DNA of 38,211 nucleotides from a virus: the IMG/VR virus record IMGVR_UViG_3300042520_002859, positions 1 to 38,211 of that record; one strand, 5' to 3'. The first letter of the stretch is position 1. Each line of letters begins with the position of its first letter. A program made the position numbers and the translations under genes. The notes below the pieces were generated by a model. That model did no database searches. It worked only from the letters and a program-made list of their open reading frames with translations, and was not told the DNA's origin. Positions 23,000 through 30,132 of this stretch are shown in pieces.

Positions 23000-24163
23000 T
23001 TATTTTAATTTACTCATTAAGTCTTTCATTCTTCTGAATTGTGGGTTTTCGTAAGCTTTTGATTCAGCCAACATTTCTTGTGAAGAAGAGCTTGAAGGAG
23101 TATTTGCAATTTTCTCAACTACAGACTCTGTTACTGGTTTTTTAGTATCTAGTTCTGTTTTGATAGAATTATATAGATTTTTAGATTCGTTTATAGTTGA
23201 AATTGAATCAAATCTCTTTAAAATATTCAATTTCTCTTGTTTTGTTGTAGAATGTTCAGTGAATAAACGTGTTGCATAAGCTAAATTTGCGTTGAACACT
23301 GCAACTTCATTAAGTTTTTCTTTGAAAAGAACTAAAGCTTTTTTGTATTCAGCATTTTGCTTCTTAAGGTTGTCAACTTCTTCATTCATTGCACCTGCAG
23401 CAAATACTTTCTTACTTTTTAAACCAGCTCTGTTAGCTTCATTTTTATCACCATGAGTGTTCCATTTTGTTCTAGCAGCTTCTGTTGCTTCAACTTCCAT
23501 AGTATCGTCTTCAGAAACTTCTTCTTCAGAATCTTCTTCGTCGTCTAATGTAATTTCGTAAACAGTTTCTTCTCCTTCACCTTCAGCAACATCTTCCATA
23601 GACTCTTCTTCGTTCCAATCTTCAGAAACTTCCATTTCTTCTTGATCTTCTTCAGATTCGTCTAGTTTAATGATGTACTCATCATCTTCGTCTTTAAGTT
23701 CGATATTGTTACCGTCCTTTTTAACTACAATACCATCTTCATCAGACATTGCTTTAAATACTTTTAATACCTCTTCATCAGAAGCATTAGTCATATCAAG
23801 CATATCATCATCTGCAGCTGGCATATCACCCATTGACGGCATATCATCCATTTCTGGAGACTCGTCATCGATGTCTTTAGATGGTTCATCATTTATCGAG
23901 GGGATTTCTTCATCATCAGCATTCTCAGCTTCATCTTCATCATCTGAATCTGGCTGTTCTGACATATCTTCTGATTCCTCTTCTGTAGGTTCCATAACAT
24001 CTTCTTCAGTTGCTACTTCTTCCTCTTTTTCTGACTCTTTAAGCAACTCATTTAGTTCTTGCTTCATTACTGAAGAAAGTATACCTTTTGCGTTTTGCTT
24101 TACCGCTTCTTCAAGTGTATTAACTTGAAGTAATGCTTGTTCTAGAATAGATTTTTCGGTCAT
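23000..24163 (-). CDS. gp22: Prohead core scaffolding protein (gp22-like)
   Basis: 387 residues. It is extremely acidic from about residue 40 to 230, dominated by Asp/Glu with Met/Ser/Pro. A Lys/Glu coiled-coil region follows (MNEEVDNLKKQNAEYKKALVLFKEKLNEVAVFNANLAYATRL), then the terminal helix YENPQFRRMKDLMSKL. That architecture and its position between prohead protease and capsid match T4 gene 22, the internal scaffold that is degraded by gp21 during maturation. Several [LI]-x-E sites, the T4 protease preference, occur, such as MLAES near the C-terminus. A terminator and a TATTTATA motif separate it from the protease gene, so it and the capsid can be transcribed as a strong late unit. Confidence 0.85.
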   Translation of the reverse strand: MTEKSILEQALLQVNTLEEAVKQNAKGILSSVMKQELNELLKESEKEEEVATEEDVMEPTEEESEDMSEQPDSDDEDEAENADDEEIPSINDEPSKDIDDESPEMDDMPSMGDMPAADDDMLDMTNASDEEVLKVFKAMSDEDGIVVKKDGNNIELKDEDDEYIIKLDESEEDQEEMEVSEDWNEEESMEDVAEGEGEETVYEITLDDEEDSEEEVSEDDTMEVEATEAARTKWNTHGDKNEANRAGLKSKKVFAAGAMNEEVDNLKKQNAEYKKALVLFKEKLNEVAVFNANLAYATRLFTEHSTTKQEKLNILKRFDSISTINESKNLYNSIKTELDTKKPVTESVVEKIANTPSSSSSQEMLAESKAYENPQFRRMKDLMSKLK

Positions 24164-24182
24164 CTTTTTAATTTATTTACTA

Positions 24183-24190
24183 TATAAATA
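24183..24190 (-). promoter_or_regulatory. TATTTATA late-promoter-like motif before scaffold and capsid
   Basis: On the minus strand gtatatttatatag, 19 bases before the scaffold ATG at 24163, and directly after the terminator-like hairpin of the protease gene. Confidence 0.55.
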
Positions 24191-24212
24191 TACACATAAT
24201 CAAAAAAATCTA

Positions 24213-24230
24213 CTTTTCAATATTGAAAAG
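24213..24230 (-). terminator. Terminator after the prohead protease gene
   Basis: Perfect inverted repeat CTTTTCAAT/ATTGAAAAG. The outer flanks AAATC and GATTT also pair. On the minus strand it is followed by a run of seven T. It is AT-rich and so weaker than the capsid terminator. Confidence 0.6.
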
Positions 24231-24253
24231 AGTGATTTTTTCTCGTTTTATTA

Positions 24254-24943
24254 TTATTTGCTTAGAAAAGAATCTAGCCTACCCATTAGTTTTTTCATTC
24301 TATCTTCAACAATAGGCTTTTCCTCAACAGTCTCATTGAATTTATCCTTGTCGCTAATATCTTGAAACACATAAGCGCCAGGTGTAGATGGGGAAGAAAC
24401 TAAATCAAAACATACCAATTCAAAATCATCTTGAACAATATTTTGTCCTTTGATTTGTTTTAATGAACCAACACCTCTTGATGAAATACCTAATGTAACC
24501 CCGTTTAAAATTAACATAGCTGCTTGATCACCTTTACAGCTAACAATGCCCATTTTTCTCCAACCTGGAGATGTTAATATTTTGATTTTACCCATAAGGG
24601 TTTTACCATCCCACCATGTTTCTGTAATTGTGTGAGATACTCTATCTAGATCGATAAGAGAAGAAGATGGGTGATTTAATTCGTTTAGTGCAGACCCCTT
24701 TTTTATTATTGTTTGGTATTTTTCATTTTCCCTTTTTAAAAGATTTTCAGGGTAAATTCTACCATTCTTATTTGGGGTATCGAATTTTTGTAAAACAGCA
24801 TACAGAATAAGATCCTGATCGGTATCCTTATTCTGTATTTCTGTTATTATATTTTTGTTTTTATAATCTTCGGGTGAGATGTGTCCAGCGTCGTATTCTA
24901 TTAAAATCCCCTTACCCGTTTCATTTGGTCCCAATACTTTCAT
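24254..24943 (-). CDS. gp21: Prohead maturation protease (gp21-like serine protease)
   Basis: 229 residues. Conserved segments in order are LQKFDTPNKNGRIYPENLL (51-69), ALNELNHPSSSLIDLDRVSH (85-104), ETWWDGKTLMGKIKIL (108-123), GVTLGISSRGVGSL (148-161) and VQDDFELVCFDLVSSPSTPGAYV (170-192). His91 and Ser154 are the probable catalytic His and Ser; the D-D-F-E and V-S-x-P-S-T-P-G-A motifs are typical of the T4 gp21 group. It cleaves scaffold and capsid proteins inside the prohead. It lies upstream of scaffold and capsid, as in T4, with its own TATTTATA motif. Confidence 0.93.
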   Translation of the reverse strand: MKVLGPNETGKGILIEYDAGHISPEDYKNKNIITEIQNKDTDQDLILYAVLQKFDTPNKNGRIYPENLLKRENEKYQTIIKKGSALNELNHPSSSLIDLDRVSHTITETWWDGKTLMGKIKILTSPGWRKMGIVSCKGDQAAMLILNGVTLGISSRGVGSLKQIKGQNIVQDDFELVCFDLVSSPSTPGAYVFQDISDKDKFNETVEEKPIVEDRMKKLMGRLDSFLSK

Positions 24944-24965
24944 TTATTGATATATTAATATACCA

Positions 24966-24973
24966 TATAAATA
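24966..24973 (-). promoter_or_regulatory. TATTTATA late-promoter-like motif before prohead protease
   Basis: On the minus strand cttgtatttatatgg, 22 bases before ATG 24943 in a 44-base gap. Confidence 0.5.
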
Positions 24974-24987
24974 CAAGCATTTTTGAA

Positions 24988-25416
24988 TCAAATCTTACAT
25001 TTATTAAAATTAAATAATGTTTTATCAGTTAAACAGTTATCAATCGACGTTTGAATAAACGTTTTTAATAATGTTTTGATATTTTGTGATTTAACGTCAA
25101 AAAAATTATCTACAAATAAAGTTACTTCTAAGTTCATAAAAGATCTTTTATCTACTTTTATACCTTTTGTCCTAATATCAAGATCTACAATACTTTCTTT
25201 TTTGAAATAGCTATTGAAATCATATGACCTAATATGCTCTTTTAAAGTTTTTCGTGCAGACATTATCGTTCTGTCAAAATCTAATTCTTCATTTTTAGGA
25301 GCTACCCAAGCATTTAATTTCAAATAAATGGTTTTTAAATTTTTATAATCTACGGTACCATAACCGATTTTTACTTCTTTATAATCCCCTAAAGGAATAT
25401 ATTTCCCAATTTTCAT
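24988..25416 (-). CDS. Hypothetical head-cluster protein
   Basis: 142 residues, not recognised. Alternating strands and helices: VKIGYGTVDYKNLKTIYLKLNAWV, then DFDRTIMSARKTLKEHIRSY, then RSFMNLEVTLFVDNFFD and a final helix with LLKTFIQTSIDNCL. No catalytic motif or membrane segment is seen. It lies between portal-side genes and the prohead protease, the place held by small core proteins in T4, but no similarity to those is claimed. Its start faces the bS21 gene across a 94-base AT-rich gap. Confidence 0.55.
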   Translation of the reverse strand: MKIGKYIPLGDYKEVKIGYGTVDYKNLKTIYLKLNAWVAPKNEELDFDRTIMSARKTLKEHIRSYDFNSYFKKESIVDLDIRTKGIKVDKRSFMNLEVTLFVDNFFDVKSQNIKTLLKTFIQTSIDNCLTDKTLFNFNKCKI

Positions 25417-25498
25417 TAACTTTTACATAATTTTTTTTTATTTTATGGTGTAGTATAATAATAAGAAAAAAATTTTAATTTTCCAAAAAAGTGGGTTA

Positions 25499-25506
25499 TA
25501 TTTATT
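25499..25506 (+). promoter_or_regulatory. TATTTATT late-promoter-like motif before bS21
   Basis: The octamer (within gggttatatttattccat) ends 4 bases before ATG 25511, oriented opposite to the surrounding head genes. Confidence 0.45.
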
Positions 25507-25510
25507 CCAT

Positions 25511-25702
25511 ATGATAATAATTGATTTAAAAAAAGAAAAGAACCTAGAATCAGCACTAAGAACTTATAAGTATAAAGTTCAAAGAGTAAAACAAGTTCAA
25601 AATTTAAGAGAAAGACAAGAGTTTGTTAAACCCTCAGTAAAAAGACGTGCTGAAATTAATAAAGCTATCTATGTTCAAAAAAAGAAAAACGGTCTTGATT
25701 AA
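25511..25702 (+). CDS. rpsU: Phage-encoded ribosomal protein bS21
   Basis: 63 residues, the normal size for Bacteroidota bS21. The start MIIIDLKKEKNLESALRTYK and the basic signature FVKPSVKRRAEINKAIYVQ (38-56) match bS21, a small-subunit protein next to the 3' end of 16S rRNA. Tyr54 is present. Structural work on Flavobacterium ribosomes implicates bS21, including a Tyr near this position, in hiding the anti-Shine-Dalgarno sequence. Phage-encoded bS21 has been described in other phages and linked to late infection. The gene sits antisense between two head genes, overlaps the stop of the 25699-26451 gene, has a late-promoter-like motif and ends in a palindromic terminator. Likely incorporated into host ribosomes to bias translation toward phage mRNAs. 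Confidence 0.88.
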   Translation: MIIIDLKKEKNLESALRTYKYKVQRVKQVQNLRERQEFVKPSVKRRAEINKAIYVQKKKNGLD

Positions 25703-25713
25703 TTATCAAGACC
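25691..25713. terminator. Bidirectional terminator containing both stop codons
   Basis: Perfect 9-base inverted repeat GGTCTTGAT (25691-25699), loop TAATT, ATCAAGACC (25705-25713). On the minus strand it is followed by GTTTTTCTTTTTTT; on the plus strand by ATTTCTT. The stop codons of bS21 (25700-25702) and the convergent gene (25699-25701) overlap in the loop. Confidence 0.85.
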
Positions 25714-26451
25714 ATTTCTTAGTTCTATTAATCTAAAGTAATTTAATCTAGAGGTTTCTTTATTATTAACCTCTTCTTTTACCTTATTTAATTTATTATT
25801 CATTTCACTATCTGTAGATTCAGTTAAAATAGACTCTATTTTCGAATTAATATTTTCCTTTAATTCGCTTGTTTTTACAACAATATCATCATTAGTCAAA
25901 GACATTATGTTTTTAAATTCAACTTGCTGTTCCTCACTTAATGTATTACCATAAAGCACATTAAAATTGTTTGCTAAAACCCCATATAATAAATTCTCAT
26001 TCATTGTGAATGGTACAGTGTTTTTTTCTTCAGTGGAAGCTTGCTTCTTTTTTGTTAGGTGTTCTATTAATTTTTTTCTAGCAATTACCTTATTTTCAAT
26101 ATTAGATAATGTATCTTGCGTAAACAACTGGTCTAAAGATTCATATAATTCATTACCCTCAGTCTCAAATTCGCCTAGTTTTGCGTTTAATTCCTCACAA
26201 AAAACCAAAAGCTCATTATTGATAGATTGACTATTTAATAAATTCTCAAGCCCCTCAACATATAATTTTGCTGTTTCTTTATCTTCAATGAATTTGTTTT
26301 CCATTTCTTCATAGAACAGATACATCTCTTTGAATTTTTTGTTTTCAGTTATTGATTTAAGAATATTCTTTAATTCAGTTTTATTCTTTTCCCCGTAAGA
26401 CTCTGTTAATTTTTTTATTAACTTACTTTTAATGATGCCAATTTTGCTCAT
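25699..26451 (-). CDS. Helical head-cluster protein after portal
   Basis: 250 residues, nearly all helical and rich in Lys/Glu/Asn. It contains KLIKKLTESYGEKNKTELKN, several coiled-coil stretches and a central segment NTVPFTMNENLLYGVLANNFNVLYG. No Cys-rich, enzymatic or membrane motif apart from a single Cys (VFCEEL). It lies 2 bases downstream of portal. In T4 small prohead core proteins occupy this position, so a core or scaffold-associated role is possible. Its stop codon overlaps the convergent bS21 stop. Confidence 0.6.
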   Translation of the reverse strand: MSKIGIIKSKLIKKLTESYGEKNKTELKNILKSITENKKFKEMYLFYEEMENKFIEDKETAKLYVEGLENLLNSQSINNELLVFCEELNAKLGEFETEGNELYESLDQLFTQDTLSNIENKVIARKKLIEHLTKKKQASTEEKNTVPFTMNENLLYGVLANNFNVLYGNTLSEEQQVEFKNIMSLTNDDIVVKTSELKENINSKIESILTESTDSEMNNKLNKVKEEVNNKETSRLNYFRLIELRNGLDN

Positions 26452-26453
26452 TT

Positions 26454-28253
26454 TTATTGATTTAAAATGTCTTTTATTTTATTTTCTATTTCATAAATAT
26501 TCTTCTTAGCCTTCTCAAGATCAAATAAATCTGAAATATCTGTACTCTCACCTAATAAATTATTAATTTTTATTTTCCTATTCTCACTTAATGGTTCAGA
26601 CGCAGCCTCACCACCTCCACCAGACGGAGATGGAGGAGGCATATCCATACCACCTTCTTCACCACCTTCCGCAGCTGCTGCATCTAATTTTTGTCTTTCT
26701 TCTTCCGGAATACCGTATTTAGAATCGACTTCATCAAATATACCAGATCTAGGAATAATTTTAGCGGTGTTAGTTAATTCAGTACCCATAGCTCTTTCCA
26801 AACGTTGTTGTTGAAGATCTAGGATAACTTCATTATCACTCATACCTAAAATATTTTTCTTAGCCCAAGTATGTGAAACTGGTAGAATACCCACTTGAGA
26901 TTGATCTGATGTTGCGTCTTTATAAAGAGTAACTTTTTCTTTCCATTGTTCAATCTTTAATAGATCTGCTTGAGATGATGGATTAGTTAAACCTAATGTA
27001 AAGTTTTCTAATTCATCTTCTAAACCTAAAAGATATAAATGTATTAATGCAATTTTGTTTAGCTCTTGAATTAATGACTTCTGAACTCTATTAATTGTTC
27101 TCGCAAAACGAATATCCATCAAAGCAAGATTCTTACCATCACCAACAACTTCTTCAAAACCTAAAAATGCTTTAGGTATACGAAGTGCTGCTAATAGTTT
27201 CTTTTGAATGTATTCAATATCGGCGATCTCACCTAAGTTCTGTGCTCCGGCTAATGTCTCAATTGGACTAGGCGCTGCTGGATCACGAACAGGTATAAAA
27301 TAATCTTGATCAATAGCCATTTGATTATATCTCATATCCACTTGGCCGTTCCTTTGATCAACTACAGTATCTCTTTTAAATTTACTTGCAACACGTTGTA
27401 CATACGCTTCAATATCTTTATCATCCATGTTACCAACAAACACTTTAAACACCCTTCTTTCTGGTGCTCTTGATGTTCTATAAATTAACATAGCGTCTTC
27501 AGCTAAAAGTAATTGTTTCCAAATTCTTCTAACTTTATCTAACATGGATGTACCATAAGGAAGCTTTCTATCGTCACCCAATAATCTAAAGTGAGCAACC
27601 TCCCATGATTGGAATTCCATATCTTTATTGGTCCAACTAAAACGTAATTCTTTAATTGGCATTTTTATTTCACCCTGGTTTGGTGTTCTAGTCTTTGCAC
27701 CTTCCCATCTTTCTATTTCAATGTTTGGTAATTGTTGACAACCAATAACCCCCTTTTCAGGATCACTTTTTAAATACACAAAGTTGTCTCCATATTTGCA
27801 TAGGTTTCTAGCCCACATTTGTAGGTTAGTGTTAATATCTAATCTATTCTCAAATAAATCAGTTAAAATATCTTTAACTCTAGTAGATTCTGAATAAACA
27901 CTTAGTATTGTTCCCTTTTCAGATATTGTTGTTGATTCTTCAGAATAAATGTCTAATGCTGCTGAAATTTCAGGAGTAAATTCCATTGATTCAAAATCAT
28001 AATACGCAGCTAATCTATTTGGTTCATAATAAACTGATTGATTATATAATGAATTATCTAATTTCGCCCACTTATCAAAAAGAAATTGAGATTGTTGCGC
28101 CTGTAATTTAGCCTTTTCAAATTCAACTGGATCATCAGTTTTCAGTAATTCTTCTCTAGAAAAATTAAATGAGGGTGGGTTTATATCACCTCTATTCTGA
28201 AAACCAAATATTTTGGTTAATTTTTGAAAAACGGTCAAGTCTTGATTTGCCAT
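26454..28253 (-). CDS. gp20: Portal vertex protein (gp20-like)
   Basis: 599 residues. Characteristic stretches are YYDFESMEFTPEISAALDIYSEEST, then LQMWARNLCKYGDNFVYL, EVAHFRLLGDDRKLPYGTSMLDKVRRIWKQL, EDAMLIYRTSRAPERRVFKVFVG and YIQKKLLAALRIPKAFLGFEE. These match the T4-type portal family in order and spacing. The C-terminus carries a Gly/Pro/Glu-rich segment (about 535-560) and a helix. The protein forms the dodecameric DNA gate of the capsid and docks the terminase, whose gene is directly upstream (44-base gap). A TATTTATA motif lies 4 bases before the ATG. Confidence 0.93.
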   Translation of the reverse strand: MANQDLTVFQKLTKIFGFQNRGDINPPSFNFSREELLKTDDPVEFEKAKLQAQQSQFLFDKWAKLDNSLYNQSVYYEPNRLAAYYDFESMEFTPEISAALDIYSEESTTISEKGTILSVYSESTRVKDILTDLFENRLDINTNLQMWARNLCKYGDNFVYLKSDPEKGVIGCQQLPNIEIERWEGAKTRTPNQGEIKMPIKELRFSWTNKDMEFQSWEVAHFRLLGDDRKLPYGTSMLDKVRRIWKQLLLAEDAMLIYRTSRAPERRVFKVFVGNMDDKDIEAYVQRVASKFKRDTVVDQRNGQVDMRYNQMAIDQDYFIPVRDPAAPSPIETLAGAQNLGEIADIEYIQKKLLAALRIPKAFLGFEEVVGDGKNLALMDIRFARTINRVQKSLIQELNKIALIHLYLLGLEDELENFTLGLTNPSSQADLLKIEQWKEKVTLYKDATSDQSQVGILPVSHTWAKKNILGMSDNEVILDLQQQRLERAMGTELTNTAKIIPRSGIFDEVDSKYGIPEEERQKLDAAAAEGGEEGGMDMPPPSPSGGGGEAASEPLSENRKIKINNLLGESTDISDLFDLEKAKKNIYEIENKIKDILNQ

Positions 28254-28257
28254 ACTA

Positions 28258-28265
28258 TATAAATA
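28258..28265 (-). promoter_or_regulatory. TATTTATA late-promoter-like motif before portal
   Basis: On the minus strand atagtatttatatag, ending 4 bases before ATG 28253. Confidence 0.5.
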
Positions 28266-28297
28266 CTATTCTATTTAATCTAATTAATTTTTAAGGA

Positions 28298-30091
28298 TTA
28301 ATCAACCCTTTTTTTTGACCCAAATAACCAAGAATATTGTGTGTACTGTTCCTTAGCTGGTATATTTGATGTTGATGATTTTGCATAAGGAGAACTGTCA
28401 ACTTGCATCATACCAACTTGATCAAAAGATGACCCGTATGAATAAGCGGTATTTTGTGGCGCCTCATACGTTCTTTCAGACATAACCCAAGATTCTAACA
28501 TTGCTTTATTTTGTTGTTCATTTCGTTTTAATTGTGTAAAAGAAATATCACCAACATACATTGCAATAGCCATACTCATAATTCCATCATCATGAGCTCC
28601 CTTCATGTGGTTAGGTTTACCATTTATGTAAACAAATGTGTTTAGTTCATTTAATAACCTATGTGATCTAATGATGAAATCATGTCTTAATTGTTCTTCA
28701 AAACATGATACAATTTGTGTTCTCTTATTATTGAAATTTATTCCAGGTATTTTTTCTAAAGCTTTATGGTTATATTCCCACATATTTTTAGTGTTAACAC
28801 CATCAATAAATAAATCTTTATAATTCATTTCTTGTAGCTTTCTTGATGTTGCTACACCCATACCCCCAGTAATATCAATAACAATAAACGCATTATATAA
28901 TACACCCCATTTATATGCAATAGAGGCTAAATCGTCTGGTGGTATTTTACCTATGTATTCTAATACCTGTTCTCTATCATCAAAATCAATAATATTGATT
29001 GCGGAAAAATCTTCACTATCACCTCTACTAACGTCAACACCCATAATATATCTATGCCCCTCTAATGGTTCTTTCCATTGCCATAAAGTACCTTGCATAT
29101 ATTTCTCATTAGGTGCTTTAACCATTGTCTTGGCTATTTTCTCCATAGTTTCCGAAGGTATAACACTATCACCCGATCCTAAGAAATCACATTCAAGTTC
29201 TTGAGCAATTTTTCTCTTATCATACTTGAATTTTTTTGACATAGATTCGAACCAACTTGAATATGGTTGATACCCTTCATCCATGTATTGAGCATATTTT
29301 GTTAAATCATATTCTGGATCATTTAATGTTATTTCATCATCATTATATTGTTCTCTATTCAACATATAATGTACAATATCTGGGACTTTTAACCATTTTA
29401 GATCTTTAGTATAACGTGGATCTTTAAACCATCTTAAATCTGTAATATGAAAGTCGTTAATACCTCTTATTGCTTGTTCATATACACCATAATAAATTGG
29501 ATCGTAACCGTTTGGTGTTGAAATCAATATAATCTTACCACCGGTAGATAAAGATGCCATAGAAGCCGCCCAGAAGTCTTCACCAGCCTCAATATACGCG
29601 GCCTCATCAAATACAAGTACTGTTGGTGTAAAACCACGAAGAGCATCTGTAGATGTTGCAACGGCTTTTACCTCAGATCCATTATTTAATCTAAATCTAC
29701 TTTCCGAGTTTTTATCAGGTGAGAATCCCACATTAATCCATTCTGGCCACTGATCTAAAAAATGACGAACTTTATTAGCCATTTCAATGGCTGTGTCTCT
29801 TTTGTTAGCAATAATCAATACTCTCTCCGGATTTTCTGGTTTTGCTAATTGTAGTTTTTTCGATAACCATGCAGCTGTTACTGTTGTAACACCAGCCTGT
29901 CTATACTTTCTAGTGATATTTTCGTTATATGTTTCGTAATCTTTTAATAATTGAATCTGATCTGGAAACAATTCGAGCGGAACATATTTCTTTTGAGTAT
30001 TATCATATGTTTGTAGATATGTTCTCAACGCATATGGTGTATCTTTAATTACACGTGCATACTCTTTTAGTTGTTCTATTTTGTTGTTCAT
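28298..30091 (-). CDS. gp17: Terminase large subunit (gp17-like)
   Basis: 597 residues. The ATPase region has a deviant Walker A RKYRQAGVTT (61-70), in which the usual Gly-Lys is Gly-Val and the basic residues lie upstream. Walker B is PTVLVFDEAAYIE and the coupling motif ILISTPNG. The C-terminal RNase H-type nuclease has GVDVSRGDSEDFSAINII, then AFIVIDITGGMG and KGAHDDGIMSMAIAMY, supplying the Asp triad. It packages DNA into the prohead and cuts it at headful. The gene lies after a terminator and a TATTTATA motif and before portal. Confidence 0.94.
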   Translation of the reverse strand: MNNKIEQLKEYARVIKDTPYALRTYLQTYDNTQKKYVPLELFPDQIQLLKDYETYNENITRKYRQAGVTTVTAAWLSKKLQLAKPENPERVLIIANKRDTAIEMANKVRHFLDQWPEWINVGFSPDKNSESRFRLNNGSEVKAVATSTDALRGFTPTVLVFDEAAYIEAGEDFWAASMASLSTGGKIILISTPNGYDPIYYGVYEQAIRGINDFHITDLRWFKDPRYTKDLKWLKVPDIVHYMLNREQYNDDEITLNDPEYDLTKYAQYMDEGYQPYSSWFESMSKKFKYDKRKIAQELECDFLGSGDSVIPSETMEKIAKTMVKAPNEKYMQGTLWQWKEPLEGHRYIMGVDVSRGDSEDFSAINIIDFDDREQVLEYIGKIPPDDLASIAYKWGVLYNAFIVIDITGGMGVATSRKLQEMNYKDLFIDGVNTKNMWEYNHKALEKIPGINFNNKRTQIVSCFEEQLRHDFIIRSHRLLNELNTFVYINGKPNHMKGAHDDGIMSMAIAMYVGDISFTQLKRNEQQNKAMLESWVMSERTYEAPQNTAYSYGSSFDQVGMMQVDSSPYAKSSTSNIPAKEQYTQYSWLFGSKKRVD

Positions 30092-30094
30092 ATA

Positions 30095-30102
30095 TATAAA
30101 TA
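30095..30102 (-). promoter_or_regulatory. TATTTATA late-promoter-like motif before terminase
   Basis: On the minus strand tttttatatttatatat, ending 3 bases before ATG 30091; it starts within 4 bases of the T-run of the preceding terminator. Confidence 0.55.
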
Positions 30103-30105
30103 TAA

Positions 30106-30129
30106 AAAGTGGTCAAAATTGACCACTTT
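30106..30129 (-). terminator. Terminator between the 30133 gene and terminase
   Basis: Inverted repeat AAAGTGGTCAA/TTGACCACTTT with AA at the centre. On the minus strand it is followed by TTTTTAT. It begins 4 bases after the upstream gene's stop codon. Confidence 0.85.
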
Positions 30130-30132
30130 AAT

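Noticed and set aside
23670-24128. 152-residue Ser-rich plus-strand frame
   Set aside because: Antisense of Asp/Glu codons in the acidic scaffold gene; poly-Ser is the expected shadow.
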